From an uncultured Flavobacteriaceae bacterium (GTDB lineage Bacteria > Bacteroidota > Bacteroidia > Flavobacteriales > Flavobacteriaceae), in contig CANKZQ010000002.1 in assembly GCA_947488345.1 (NCBI GenBank), positions 310,001 to 374,000 on the forward strand: 64,000 bases of DNA, written 5' to 3'. The notes under the pieces were generated by a model. It ran no database searches. It saw only the letters and a list, made by a program, of their open reading frames with translations, and was not told the DNA's origin. Positions within the stretch are counted from its first letter, which is position 1; each line of letters opens with the position of its first letter. Below are positions 10,120-17,469 of this stretch, in pieces. A program made the position numbers and the translations under genes.

Positions 10120-11298
10120 ATGCCATCTGATTTTTTTACATATCAAGCACAAACATCGCCACATCCATTAGCTATTGAAATCTCACATGCAGAAGGATCT
10201 TACATCTACGATACCGCTAATAAAAAGTATCTTGATTTTGTAGCTGGAGTTTCCGCTAACAGCCTTGGTCATAATCCAATAGAGGTAAAACAAGCAATTC
10301 AAGCGCAATTAGATAAATATACTCATGTGATGGTATATGGTGAGTTCATCCAGCAGCCTCAATTAGATTTATGTAAAGCGCTCGCAAAAGTTTCACCTAG
10401 AAATCTAGATGCCGTATATTTAACAAATTCTGGAGCCGAAGCAATTGAAGGCGCCATTAAATTAGCTAAGAGAGCTACCGGACGATATGAAATAATCGCT
10501 GCTAAAAATTCCTATCACGGAAATACTCAAGGTGCTATGAGTGTCTCTGGTGTCGAACATCAAAATAATGCATTTCGTCCTTTAATTCCTGGAACGTGTT
10601 TTATTGAATTCAATGCTCTAGATGCTCTAGATAAGATTACTTCTAAAACTGCTGCTGTTGTATTAGAAACCATCCAAGGAGGTGCGGGATTTATCCTACC
10701 AAAAAATGACTATTTAAAACGTGTAAGAGAGCGATGTGATGCTGTTGGTGCCTTATTGATTTTGGATGAAATACAGCCTGGCATAGGAAGAACTGGTAAA
10801 TTTTGGGGTTTTGAAAATTATGATGTGATTCCGGATATTATTGTTGCCGGTAAAGGTTTAGGTGGTGGTATGCCTATTGGTGCATTTATTGCGCGACCAG
10901 TTATGATGCAACTTTTATCAAACTATCCAAAATTAGGACATATTACTACTTTTGGAGGTCATCCAGTGATTGCTGCTGCTGGTCTGGCTACTATTACAAA
11001 AATTACCACTTCTAACATTCAATCTGAAACCTTGAGAAAAGAGCAATTAATTCGTTCATTACTCGTACATCATGCCATTTTAGAGATTAGAGGCAAAGGT
11101 TTGATGCTTGCAGCGATAGTAGCTACTCCTGAATTCGCTACAAAAGTTATCATGCGTTGCTTAGAGAAAGGATTACTTCTTTTTTGGTTATTGTTCGAAG
11201 GACGAGCACTGCGAATTACGCCCCCACTTACCATTTCTGATGAGGACATAGTACTCGGCTGTACCATTATACTAGAAGTTCTAAATGAACTCAACTGA
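10120..11298 (+). CDS. Class III PLP-dependent aminotransferase (acetylornithine/ornithine type)
   Basis: A 392-residue fold-type I aminotransferase. Visible motifs are YLDFVAGVSANSLGHNP at the N-terminus, the cofactor-binding TNSGAEAIEGAIKLAK, the Asp in LLILDEIQPGIGRTG, and the Schiff-base Lys near residue 245 in VAGKGLGGGMPIGAF. The family includes ArgD, ornithine and 4-aminobutyrate aminotransferases. No arginine genes are adjacent, so substrate specificity stays open. It is co-transcribed with the OstA-like gene. Confidence 0.93.
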   Translation: MPSDFFTYQAQTSPHPLAIEISHAEGSYIYDTANKKYLDFVAGVSANSLGHNPIEVKQAIQAQLDKYTHVMVYGEFIQQPQLDLCKALAKVSPRNLDAVYLTNSGAEAIEGAIKLAKRATGRYEIIAAKNSYHGNTQGAMSVSGVEHQNNAFRPLIPGTCFIEFNALDALDKITSKTAAVVLETIQGGAGFILPKNDYLKRVRERCDAVGALLILDEIQPGIGRTGKFWGFENYDVIPDIIVAGKGLGGGMPIGAFIARPVMMQLLSNYPKLGHITTFGGHPVIAAAGLATITKITTSNIQSETLRKEQLIRSLLVHHAILEIRGKGLMLAAIVATPEFATKVIMRCLEKGLLLFWLLFEGRALRITPPLTISDEDIVLGCTIILEVLNELN

Positions 11299-11433
11299 TT
11301 ATTTAACAGCATGTTAATAAAGGTTAACAAAGGTTAAATACTATTAAAAAAGAGTTAAACTAGACATTTTAGCGTAACACTAATGTATCAATTCAAGTCT
11401 TATGTGTGTATGTCTAATTTAATTTAACTTATT

Positions 11434-11766
11434 ATGAAAAATCTAAAAATTTTTACCGCGGTCGTGGCCTTAGCGTTCTTATCGTTATCGTTCACTAGCA
11501 CAACTAAAGAAACAAAGAAGGAATTACATGATCAAATTGTCGAATTGATCGGTGATTCAAGTCAATCTTTGGCCGATATCAATTTAAACGCCGAAATCAC
11601 CTTTACCTTGAATGACAAAAGTGAGATCGTTGTTGTGTCAGTAAAATCAGACAACATTATTGTTGATAATTTTATTAAGTCAAAATTGAACTATAAAAAA
11701 GTAAATGTAAAGGCTTTAAATCCAGGTAAAATGTACCGCTTACCTTTCAAGGTAGTGAGCACTTGA
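11434..11766 (+). CDS. Small secreted protein of unknown function
   Basis: A 110-residue protein with an N-terminal signal peptide (MKNLKIFTAVVALAFLSLSFTS) and a compact mature domain of about 85 residues. Its mixed alpha/beta pattern (ITFTLNDKSEIVVVSVKSDN, FIKSKLNYKKV, MYRLPFKVV) recalls the TonB C-terminal fold found in many small Bacteroidota secreted proteins. That likeness is an impression only. Monocistronic, ending at a clear terminator. Confidence 0.75.
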   Translation: MKNLKIFTAVVALAFLSLSFTSTTKETKKELHDQIVELIGDSSQSLADINLNAEITFTLNDKSEIVVVSVKSDNIIVDNFIKSKLNYKKVNVKALNPGKMYRLPFKVVST

Positions 11767-11799
11767 TAGATTGATTCAAATACAACCATATCCTAAAAT

Positions 11800-11834
11800 A
11801 CCATTTTTTACTTGATGTAGAAAATGGTTTTTTA
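11800..11834 (+). terminator. Rho-independent terminator
   Basis: Stem ACCATTTT / AAAATGGT with a 13-nt loop, followed by TTTTTTATT. It overlaps the 3' end of the convergent TlpA-like gene. Confidence 0.75.
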
Positions 11835-12407
11835 TTCGAGTAGATTATCTAATATTTCCCGTATCGCATTTGTATTCCAATCTGCTGGACCGAATTCATC
11901 CAACACGACTCTACCTTCTTTATCGACTATAAATGTAGCAGGCAAAGTTCTCGTGTCTAATTGTTCTGGTAATTTTGACGTCGGTACATATGTGGGAAAA
12001 TCGAATTCATTTGCTGTATAATACTTGTCTACTGCCTTTTTAGGGTCATTTGTCAAAAATAGAAAAGTTACCTTATCTCCATAATCACGATACAACTTAT
12101 CTAATGATGGCATTTCTGCTCTGCATGGCCCACACCAAGTGGCCCAATGATTTATAAAGACTACCTTTCCTTTTAAAGCGTCTAAATTTGTGTCTTTGGC
12201 ATTAGAAATACCTTTAAAGTTCACATCAAAATTAGTTAACAAATTACTTTCTTCGGTACTTTTTACAGACGGTGTTATTATTTTACCCTTCAGATATATG
12301 AGACCTTGCGTTATTTTCGATTTGGTGTTCAAACCATATGGTGTAAACAGAAAAATTATGAATCCGAAAAATAATATATTATATATAAGTTTTTTTTTAA
12401 TGGCCAT
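11832..12407 (-). CDS. TlpA-like membrane-anchored thioredoxin
   Basis: A 191-residue thiol-disulfide oxidoreductase with one N-terminal hydrophobic anchor (about residues 8-24) and a periplasmic thioredoxin domain. The active site is WCGPC at residues 91-95, and the cis-Pro region is in LDTRTLPATFIVDKEGRVV. It probably reduces disulfides during envelope protein or cytochrome maturation. It is monocistronic. Confidence 0.93.
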   Translation of the reverse strand: MAIKKKLIYNILFFGFIIFLFTPYGLNTKSKITQGLIYLKGKIITPSVKSTEESNLLTNFDVNFKGISNAKDTNLDALKGKVVFINHWATWCGPCRAEMPSLDKLYRDYGDKVTFLFLTNDPKKAVDKYYTANEFDFPTYVPTSKLPEQLDTRTLPATFIVDKEGRVVLDEFGPADWNTNAIREILDNLLE

Positions 12408-12461
12408 TCACTTTTTAATTATTAGAGGTATTATGATCTTATTTCTTACAAATTTAAAACA

Positions 12462-12496
12462 AAAAAGAGTGTGATCATTATAATCACACTTTCTTC
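12462..12496 (-). terminator. Terminator downstream of the Crp/Fnr remnant
   Basis: Perfect stem AGTGTGAT / ATCACACT. On the minus strand it is followed by CTTTTTTGTTTT, a good U-tract. It lies about 20 bp after the stop of the decayed regulator gene. Confidence 0.7.
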
Positions 12497-12511
12497 TCAT
12501 TTTGATTTAAT

Positions 12512-12896
12512 TTATCTAGTCACACTTCCCGTTGGGAAAGAACTAGCACCAAATGTTAAGGGGTATGTAACCGGTGCTGGACATATTGAGGTCGTATTAT
12601 CTATAGATTGTGCAAATTCATTTCGTTTATCAATTCCCAGAATGGCTTTCTCTCCAAAAATTTCTCCCTTCGTTAAAAAAGGCTTTGATAATTTCATTTC
12701 CATCCTCCGTATAATATCCAATCTTTACCTTGCCTTCATTTATGAGATACATTTTATTTGCAGAATCCTCTTCGAAATAGATATAATCACTCTTTTTGTA
12801 GTTACTGAAATTATGATCTTGAGCGTATGCCTCATATTTATGTGGGCATAACAGTTTAAACAGGTTTACGTTCTCAAAATGCCAGAAATTATCCAT
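12512..12896 (-). pseudogene. Crp/Fnr family regulator, frameshifted and lacking its DNA-binding domain
   Basis: The frame from 12896 reads as the N-terminal cyclic-nucleotide-binding fold of a flavobacterial Crp/Fnr protein (NVNLFKLLCPHKYEAYA, YKKSDYIYFEEDSANKMYL, KVKIGYYTEDGNEIIKAF). It then loses homology. Removing one base from the six-A run at 12675-12680 restores FLTKGEIFGEKAILG and KRNEFAQSIDNTTSICP in the next frame. That frame soon stops after an unrelated tail (about 20 residues), so the C-terminal helix-turn-helix is missing and no further part is found before the TlpA gene. Both defects indicate a pseudogene. A single sequencing error could explain the frameshift but not the truncation. 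Confidence 0.85.
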
Positions 12897-12954
12897 ACTT
12901 CATCTTTTAGAACTAAGTCGAAAAAAGGTCAAAATCTTACATTTAATGGAAAAA

Positions 12955-13268
12955 AGTAGGTCATAAGCCGGATTCTGTTCTCCGAATAATCGGAGCCCTT
13001 ATCATTTATCTCAATTATAAATTACTCTATAATTTTAGCTGCTTACCCTTTGAAATCGAACGAGTAGTTCTCAAGCTTCAATATACATAACATTGCACCT
13101 CATAGAGTTTACCTGGTTTCACTACAGCCGAACTGTACTTGCTTTCTGTTGCACTTGTCCTCAACTCACGTTGGACGGATGTTATCCGCTATGATACTCT
13201 TTGGTGTCCGGACTTTCCTCTCTATGCCGAAAATGCTTCAGCACACAGCGACAAGGTGACCTACTTTG
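12955..13268 (-). ncRNA. rnpB: RNase P RNA
   Basis: Catalytic RNA of ribonuclease P, which matures tRNA 5' ends. On the minus strand the 5' part has AGGTCACCTTGTCGC and the universally conserved GAGGAAAGTCCGGACACC. The 3' part ends with ACAGAATCCGGCTTATGACC, which pairs with the 5' end. The length is about 314 nt. The boundaries are set by the terminal helix and are accurate to a few bases. Confidence 0.96.
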
Positions 13269-13271
13269 ATG

Positions 13272-13279
13272 CAAAAGTA
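13272..13279 (-). promoter_or_regulatory. -7 promoter box of rnpB
   Basis: On the minus strand TACTTTTG, an exact TAnnTTTG match, placed a few bases before the expected 5' end of RNase P RNA. Confidence 0.7.
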
Positions 13280-13313
13280 GTATAATAAAATAGCTTATTG
13301 AATGGCGATGGTA

Positions 13314-13392
13314 TAAAAAAATCCCACTCTCAAAAATAGGGAGTGGGAAAATTGCTATGAAAAAGAAATATTACTGTACTATTCCAGTAATA
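13314..13392 (-). ncRNA. Small-RNA-like element, copy A of a repeated 3' module
   Basis: On the minus strand: a hairpin TATTACTG / CAGTAATA, a pyrimidine-rich linker with TTTCTTTTTCATAGCAATTTT (13348-13368), a terminator stem CCCACTC / GAGTGGG and a run of seven T. The 15-mer TTTCATAGCAATTTT and the terminator stem recur in copy B and, with a different stem, at 50648-50662. No TAnnTTTG box stands directly upstream, so this copy may depend on read-through or on another promoter type. There is no coding capacity. Confidence 0.55.
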
Positions 13393-13499
13393 CACTTCTT
13401 TAACGTTAAGTAATTCTATTTATTGTGTACCTGTAAAATAATTTAAGAATAAAGATTTAATTAACTTAAAATCAATTAGTTAATTTTAATTACATGTAC

Positions 13500-13574
13500 A
13501 AAAAAACCCACTCAAAATTGAGTGGGAAAATTGCTATGAAAAAGAAAAAGTTGTTGAATACTTAAATTCAACAC
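13500..13574 (-). ncRNA. Small RNA candidate, copy B of the repeated module
   Basis: On the minus strand, a -7 box TACATTTG (13584-13577) is followed within about 5 bases by the hairpin GTTGAAT / ATTCAAC. Then come the linker carrying TTTCATAGCAATTTT, a strong stem CCCACTCAA / TTGAGTGGG and TTTTTTT. The predicted transcript is about 73 nt and non-coding. It lies between dnaJ and copy A; about 80 bp separate it from the dnaJ stop. Promoter, hairpin and terminator together make an independent gene likely. Confidence 0.65.
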
Positions 13575-13652
13575 TGCAAATGTAAAAAAATTATTATTAA
13601 AAACTTAAGATTTCATTAAAATAAATCTCATTTTTTGCGAAACTTTAACTTT

Positions 13653-14774
13653 TTAAGAGAACATATCCTTGACTTTTTCAAAGAAGGACTTTTCGTTATT
13701 CGTTAGATCAGGCTTAAAATTTGTATCATCCTTCATCTTTTCGAAAAATTGTTTTTGCTCTTTCGACAATTCTTTCGGTGTCCAAACATTTACATGTACG
13801 AGCAAGTCACCTTTTCCGTAGCTATCTAAGCTTGGTAAACCTTTTCCGCGCAAGCGTAAAATTTTTCCTGATTGCACACCAGCTTCAACTTTTAATCGAA
13901 CTTTACCAGTTAGTGTATCTATTTCTTTAGACCCTCCCAGAACCGCTTCAGAGAAATTAATATAAAGATCATAATGTAAATTACTACCTTCTCTTTTTAA
14001 ATTGGCATGTTCTTCTTCCTGTATCACAACCAATAGATCGCCAGAAATACCATTATTGCCAGGCGCATCATTTCCTTTACCAGAAACTTTTAATTGAACA
14101 CCATCGGTAACTCCTGGTGGAATTTTAATAGAAACATTCTCCTCACTAGAAACCATCCCTTGGGCATTTGCTCCACTTGGTTTGTTATCAATCGATTCTC
14201 CAGCTCCTTGACAAGTAGGACAGGCCGCTGCTGTTTGCATTCTACCCAAAATGGTATTCGTCACACGGGTTACTTGTCCTTGACCATTACAGGTTGTACA
14301 TGTCTTATAAGTAACTCCGTCAGCCTGAACTTGACGTTTTACCTTCACCTTCTTCTCTACTCCATTTAAAATCTCTTCTAAACTTAGTGTTACACGAATA
14401 CGGAGATTACTTCCTTTTACTCGAGCTCTACCGCCACCGCCAAAGCCACCACCACCAAAAGCACCACCAAACGCGCCTCCGAAAATATCGCCAAATTGAC
14501 TGAATATATCTTCCATATTCATACCGCCTCCGCCGAATCCTCCAGCTCCACCTTCAAATGCAGCATGACCGAATTGATCATATCGAGCTTTTTTATCAGC
14601 ATTACTCAATATTTCATAGGCTTCTGCAGCTTTTTTAAACTTTTCTTCGGCCTCTTTATTATCAGGATTTTTATCAGGATGGTATTTTATCGCCATCTTT
14701 CGATACGCCTTTTTGATTTCAGCGGCCGTAGCATTTTTACTTATACCTAATATTTCGTAATAATCTTCTTTCAT
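13653..14774 (-). CDS. dnaJ: Chaperone protein DnaJ
   Basis: Hsp40 co-chaperone of DnaK, 373 residues. It has a J domain (residues 1-70, HPD in KYHPDKNPD), a Gly/Phe-rich linker (about 75-120, [17 protein letters not shown]), a zinc-finger region, and C-terminal substrate-binding domains ending in [14 protein letters not shown]-like sequence. Only two CxxCxGxG motifs are present (CTTCNGQG and CPTCQGAG) instead of the four in E. coli DnaJ. This leaves one zinc centre, which I recall as usual in Flavobacteria. Eleven bases downstream of grpE, same operon. Confidence 0.97.
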   Translation of the reverse strand: MKEDYYEILGISKNATAAEIKKAYRKMAIKYHPDKNPDNKEAEEKFKKAAEAYEILSNADKKARYDQFGHAAFEGGAGGFGGGGMNMEDIFSQFGDIFGGAFGGAFGGGGFGGGGRARVKGSNLRIRVTLSLEEILNGVEKKVKVKRQVQADGVTYKTCTTCNGQGQVTRVTNTILGRMQTAAACPTCQGAGESIDNKPSGANAQGMVSSEENVSIKIPPGVTDGVQLKVSGKGNDAPGNNGISGDLLVVIQEEEHANLKREGSNLHYDLYINFSEAVLGGSKEIDTLTGKVRLKVEAGVQSGKILRLRGKGLPSLDSYGKGDLLVHVNVWTPKELSKEQKQFFEKMKDDTNFKPDLTNNEKSFFEKVKDMFS

Positions 14775-14785
14775 CTATGCGAACT

Positions 14786-15307
14786 TTATTGACCAATCAC
14801 CACTTTTGGGAACCTGATAATTTTATCTCCTAGTTTATATCCTTGTTCTACTACATCTACAATCTTACCCACCAACTTTTTCGAAGGTGCTGGTATTTGT
14901 GTAATTGCTTCATGGATTTCAGCATCAAAGGTATCTCCTTTTTTCACTTCAGCTTTCTCCAAGCCTTTTTGCTCTAAGGTTTTCACTAATTTCTGATAAA
15001 TTAAAAGAACACCCTTGCGTAATTCTTCGGCTTCCTTATCGTCTTCAATATGTGTTAAAGCCCGTTCGAAATCATCTAAAACTGGCAACAAAACTGTCAT
15101 TAATTCTTGGTTGGCAGTTCTGAATAATTCAATACGCTCCTTAGAAGTTCTTTTTTTATAATTTTCAAACTCAGCAAACAAGCGCAAATATTTATCTTTT
15201 TCTTGCTGCATCAACTCTTCGGTAGTAGGTTCTACAACCTCCTGTTGTGTTTCTTGAGTTTCATCAACGCTATTTTCTTCTTCTTTTATCTCTTCTTTTT
15301 TACCCAT
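14786..15307 (-). CDS. grpE: Nucleotide exchange factor GrpE
   Basis: Exchange factor that releases ADP from DnaK. About 173 residues from the ATG at 15307 (MGKKEE). An upstream in-frame ATG at 15331 would lie very close to the predicted transcription start, so the later start is preferred. An acidic, disordered N-terminus (about 40 residues) is followed by the long coiled-coil dimerisation helix (DKYLRLFAEFENYKKRTSKERIE) and the C-terminal beta domain (FDAEIHEAITQIPAP, VVEQGYKLGDKIIRFPKVVIG). First gene of a grpE-dnaJ operon. Confidence 0.96.
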   Translation of the reverse strand: MGKKEEIKEEENSVDETQETQQEVVEPTTEELMQQEKDKYLRLFAEFENYKKRTSKERIELFRTANQELMTVLLPVLDDFERALTHIEDDKEAEELRKGVLLIYQKLVKTLEQKGLEKAEVKKGDTFDAEIHEAITQIPAPSKKLVGKIVDVVEQGYKLGDKIIRFPKVVIGQ

Positions 15308-15342
15308 AATTTTCTGGAAATTTATAAACATCTATCTATTAG

Positions 15343-15399
15343 CAAAAGTACTGCCAATAGCTAGGTTTGTGTCAAAATGTCACAACATCTTGTGACATT
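15343..15399 (-). promoter_or_regulatory. grpE-dnaJ promoter with palindromic operator
   Basis: On the minus strand: -7 box TACTTTTG (15350-15343) and a TTGAC -33 box (15375-15371), 20 bases apart. Directly upstream is a perfect inverted repeat AATGTCACAA / TTGTGACATT with a 4-nt spacer (15376-15399). It differs from the CIRCE element of HrcA. The position suggests a heat-shock or stress regulator site. Confidence 0.65.
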
Positions 15400-15435
15400 C
15401 CAATGTAAAGTGTGTTATGCAGTGAATAGTTGTTC

Positions 15436-16746
15436 TTAATTCACCCTTGTTATTTTCGCTCCGATAGCTCTTAATCGATCATCAATATTCTCATAACCTC
15501 TATCAATTTGCTCAATATTATGAATCGTGCTTGTCCCTTTTGCAGATAAGGCTGCAATCAATAAAGAGATTCCTGCTCTAATATCTGGAGAGGTCATCGT
15601 AGTAGCTTTCAATGGTGATTCAAAATTATGTCCGATTACGGTAGCTCTATGCGGATCACATAAAATAATCTTGGCTCCCATATCAATTAACTTATCGACA
15701 AAGAATAAACGGCTTTCAAACATTTTTTGATGAATCAATGCGCTACCTCTGGCTTGCGTGGCAACTACTAAAATGATACTCAATAAGTCTGGTGTAAATC
15801 CTGGCCATGGCGCATCAGATATAGTCAAAATAGAGCCGTCTATATAATTCTGGATTTCGTATCCATCTTTATGAGCTGGAATAAAAATATCATCCCCTTT
15901 TCGCTCGACGGTAATACCTACTTTTCTAAATACATTGGGAATTTGACCTAGATCATCCCAACTCACATTCTTAATGGTTAGTTCACTTTTGGTCATTGCC
16001 GCTAATCCTATCCAACTCCCTATTTCAATCATATCGGGGAGCATTCTATGGTCAGTACCACCCAATGCATCAACACCTTCAATTTCTAATAGATTAGAAC
16101 CAACACCAGTAATCTTAGCTCCCATTCTATTGAGCATTTTACATAACTGTTGTAAATAAGGCTCACATGCCGCATTATAGATAGATGTTTTACCTTCAGC
16201 AAGTACTGCAGCCATCACGATATTTGCAGTTCCAGTAACGGATGCTTCATCTAATAACATATAGGTTCCTTGCAACCTATCAGCTTCGACACCATAAAAA
16301 TGGTCTTCTTTATTATATCTAAATTTAGCGCCTAAATTGATAAAACCTTCAAAGTGTGTATCTAAACGTCTTCTTCCTATTTTATCACCTCCTGGCTTCG
16401 GAATATATCCTTTTCCAAACCGAGCTAATAAGGGCCCAACAATCATAATAGATCCTCTCAAACCTTTGCCTTCTTCCTTAAACTCTGGTGACTCTAGATA
16501 GTTTAGATTGACATCATCTGCTTTGAATGTATACGACCCTGTACCATTCTTACGAACCTTTACACCTAAATTACTGAGGAGTTTAATAAGTTTATTTACA
16601 TCAACGATGTCTGGAATATTTGTAATGGTAACTTCTTCGGGAGTTAATAATACTGCGCATAAAATTTGTAATGCTTCATTTTTTGCTCCTTGTGGTGTAA
16701 TATCACCTTTTAATTGATGACCTCCTTCAATTTTAAATGTTCCCAT
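15436..16746 (-). CDS. murA: UDP-N-acetylglucosamine 1-carboxyvinyltransferase MurA
   Basis: First committed step of peptidoglycan synthesis: adds enolpyruvate from PEP to UDP-GlcNAc. The 436 residues form two inside-out alpha/beta domains. KNEALQILCAVLL marks the N-terminus, and GPLLARFGKGYIPKPGGDKIG the active-site loop. The residue matching E. coli Cys115, the fosfomycin target, is Asp121 (PGGD). Asp at this position keeps the enzyme active and makes it insensitive to fosfomycin in other bacteria. The upstream DUF4290 gene is 24 bp away (stop to start). Confidence 0.97.
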   Translation of the reverse strand: MGTFKIEGGHQLKGDITPQGAKNEALQILCAVLLTPEEVTITNIPDIVDVNKLIKLLSNLGVKVRKNGTGSYTFKADDVNLNYLESPEFKEEGKGLRGSIMIVGPLLARFGKGYIPKPGGDKIGRRRLDTHFEGFINLGAKFRYNKEDHFYGVEADRLQGTYMLLDEASVTGTANIVMAAVLAEGKTSIYNAACEPYLQQLCKMLNRMGAKITGVGSNLLEIEGVDALGGTDHRMLPDMIEIGSWIGLAAMTKSELTIKNVSWDDLGQIPNVFRKVGITVERKGDDIFIPAHKDGYEIQNYIDGSILTISDAPWPGFTPDLLSIILVVATQARGSALIHQKMFESRLFFVDKLIDMGAKIILCDPHRATVIGHNFESPLKATTMTSPDIRAGISLLIAALSAKGTSTIHNIEQIDRGYENIDDRLRAIGAKITRVN

Positions 16747-16770
16747 GTACCTAAACCGTATTTTATGATG

Positions 16771-17409
16771 TTAGCGTTTACGCCAATTTTTATTACTCTT
16801 TTGATTTTTCTTCCCGCCATTATTTGATTTTGCGGGCTTTCCTCTTAATAAATTCTTACTGTCTGACAAGGTTTCTGAATCTGCAGATAAATTGAGTTTA
16901 CCTCCCGACAATTCTGATAAATGCTTAAAAATAACTGCATCATCAACTGTATCTTTGTTCCAGTTTAAAAAGCATTTTTTCATATGATTCGCAATGGTAT
17001 ATACCAATGCTTCTTTCATTTCACCTTCTTCCCATGTCAATGCAGTATCGATCATGATTTGTATGTTGTTTCCATAGAAACGATATTTTGAAGCTGACTT
17101 CGGATAGTTCAATGCTTCTGGCTTTGCTGTTAATTCTTCTTTTGATGGTGTTGGGTATGGTGAGTCTGCATCGAGCCTAAAGTCAGACATAATGAATAAT
17201 TGATCCCACAACTTATGTTTAAAATCAGGCACATCACGTAAATGTGGCTGTAAATTACCCATAACATCTATAATAGCATTCGCCATTTTATTACGTTCTT
17301 CTTTTGTTTCTAGTGCAACACAGTGGTTCACTAGCTTTTGAACATGTCTTCCATATTCTGGAATAATTAAATGTTCTCTTTTTGAATTATACTCTAAATC
17401 ATACTCCAT
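16771..17409 (-). CDS. DUF4290 family protein
   Basis: A 212-residue cytoplasmic protein of the Bacteroidota-specific DUF4290 family, recognised by MEYDLEYNSKREHLIIPEYG at the start, the helical core NLQPHLRDVPDFKHKLWDQL and a basic Lys/Asn-rich tail. The ATG at 17409 is chosen because family members start with this block; a longer frame adds 12 unconserved residues. The function is unknown. It is encoded between the UvrD helicase and MurA genes, in the same direction. Confidence 0.85.
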   Translation of the reverse strand: MEYDLEYNSKREHLIIPEYGRHVQKLVNHCVALETKEERNKMANAIIDVMGNLQPHLRDVPDFKHKLWDQLFIMSDFRLDADSPYPTPSKEELTAKPEALNYPKSASKYRFYGNNIQIMIDTALTWEEGEMKEALVYTIANHMKKCFLNWNKDTVDDAVIFKHLSELSGGKLNLSADSETLSDSKNLLRGKPAKSNNGGKKNQKSNKNWRKR

Positions 17410-17469
17410 TATATCTATATTAATTTCTGTACCACAAATAAACAATTAATTCTAGAAATCAATTGCTTT

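Noticed and set aside
12190-12851. Plus-strand frames opposite the TlpA gene and the Crp/Fnr remnant
   Set aside because: They are antisense to clear homologous sequence and show no domain or signal of their own.
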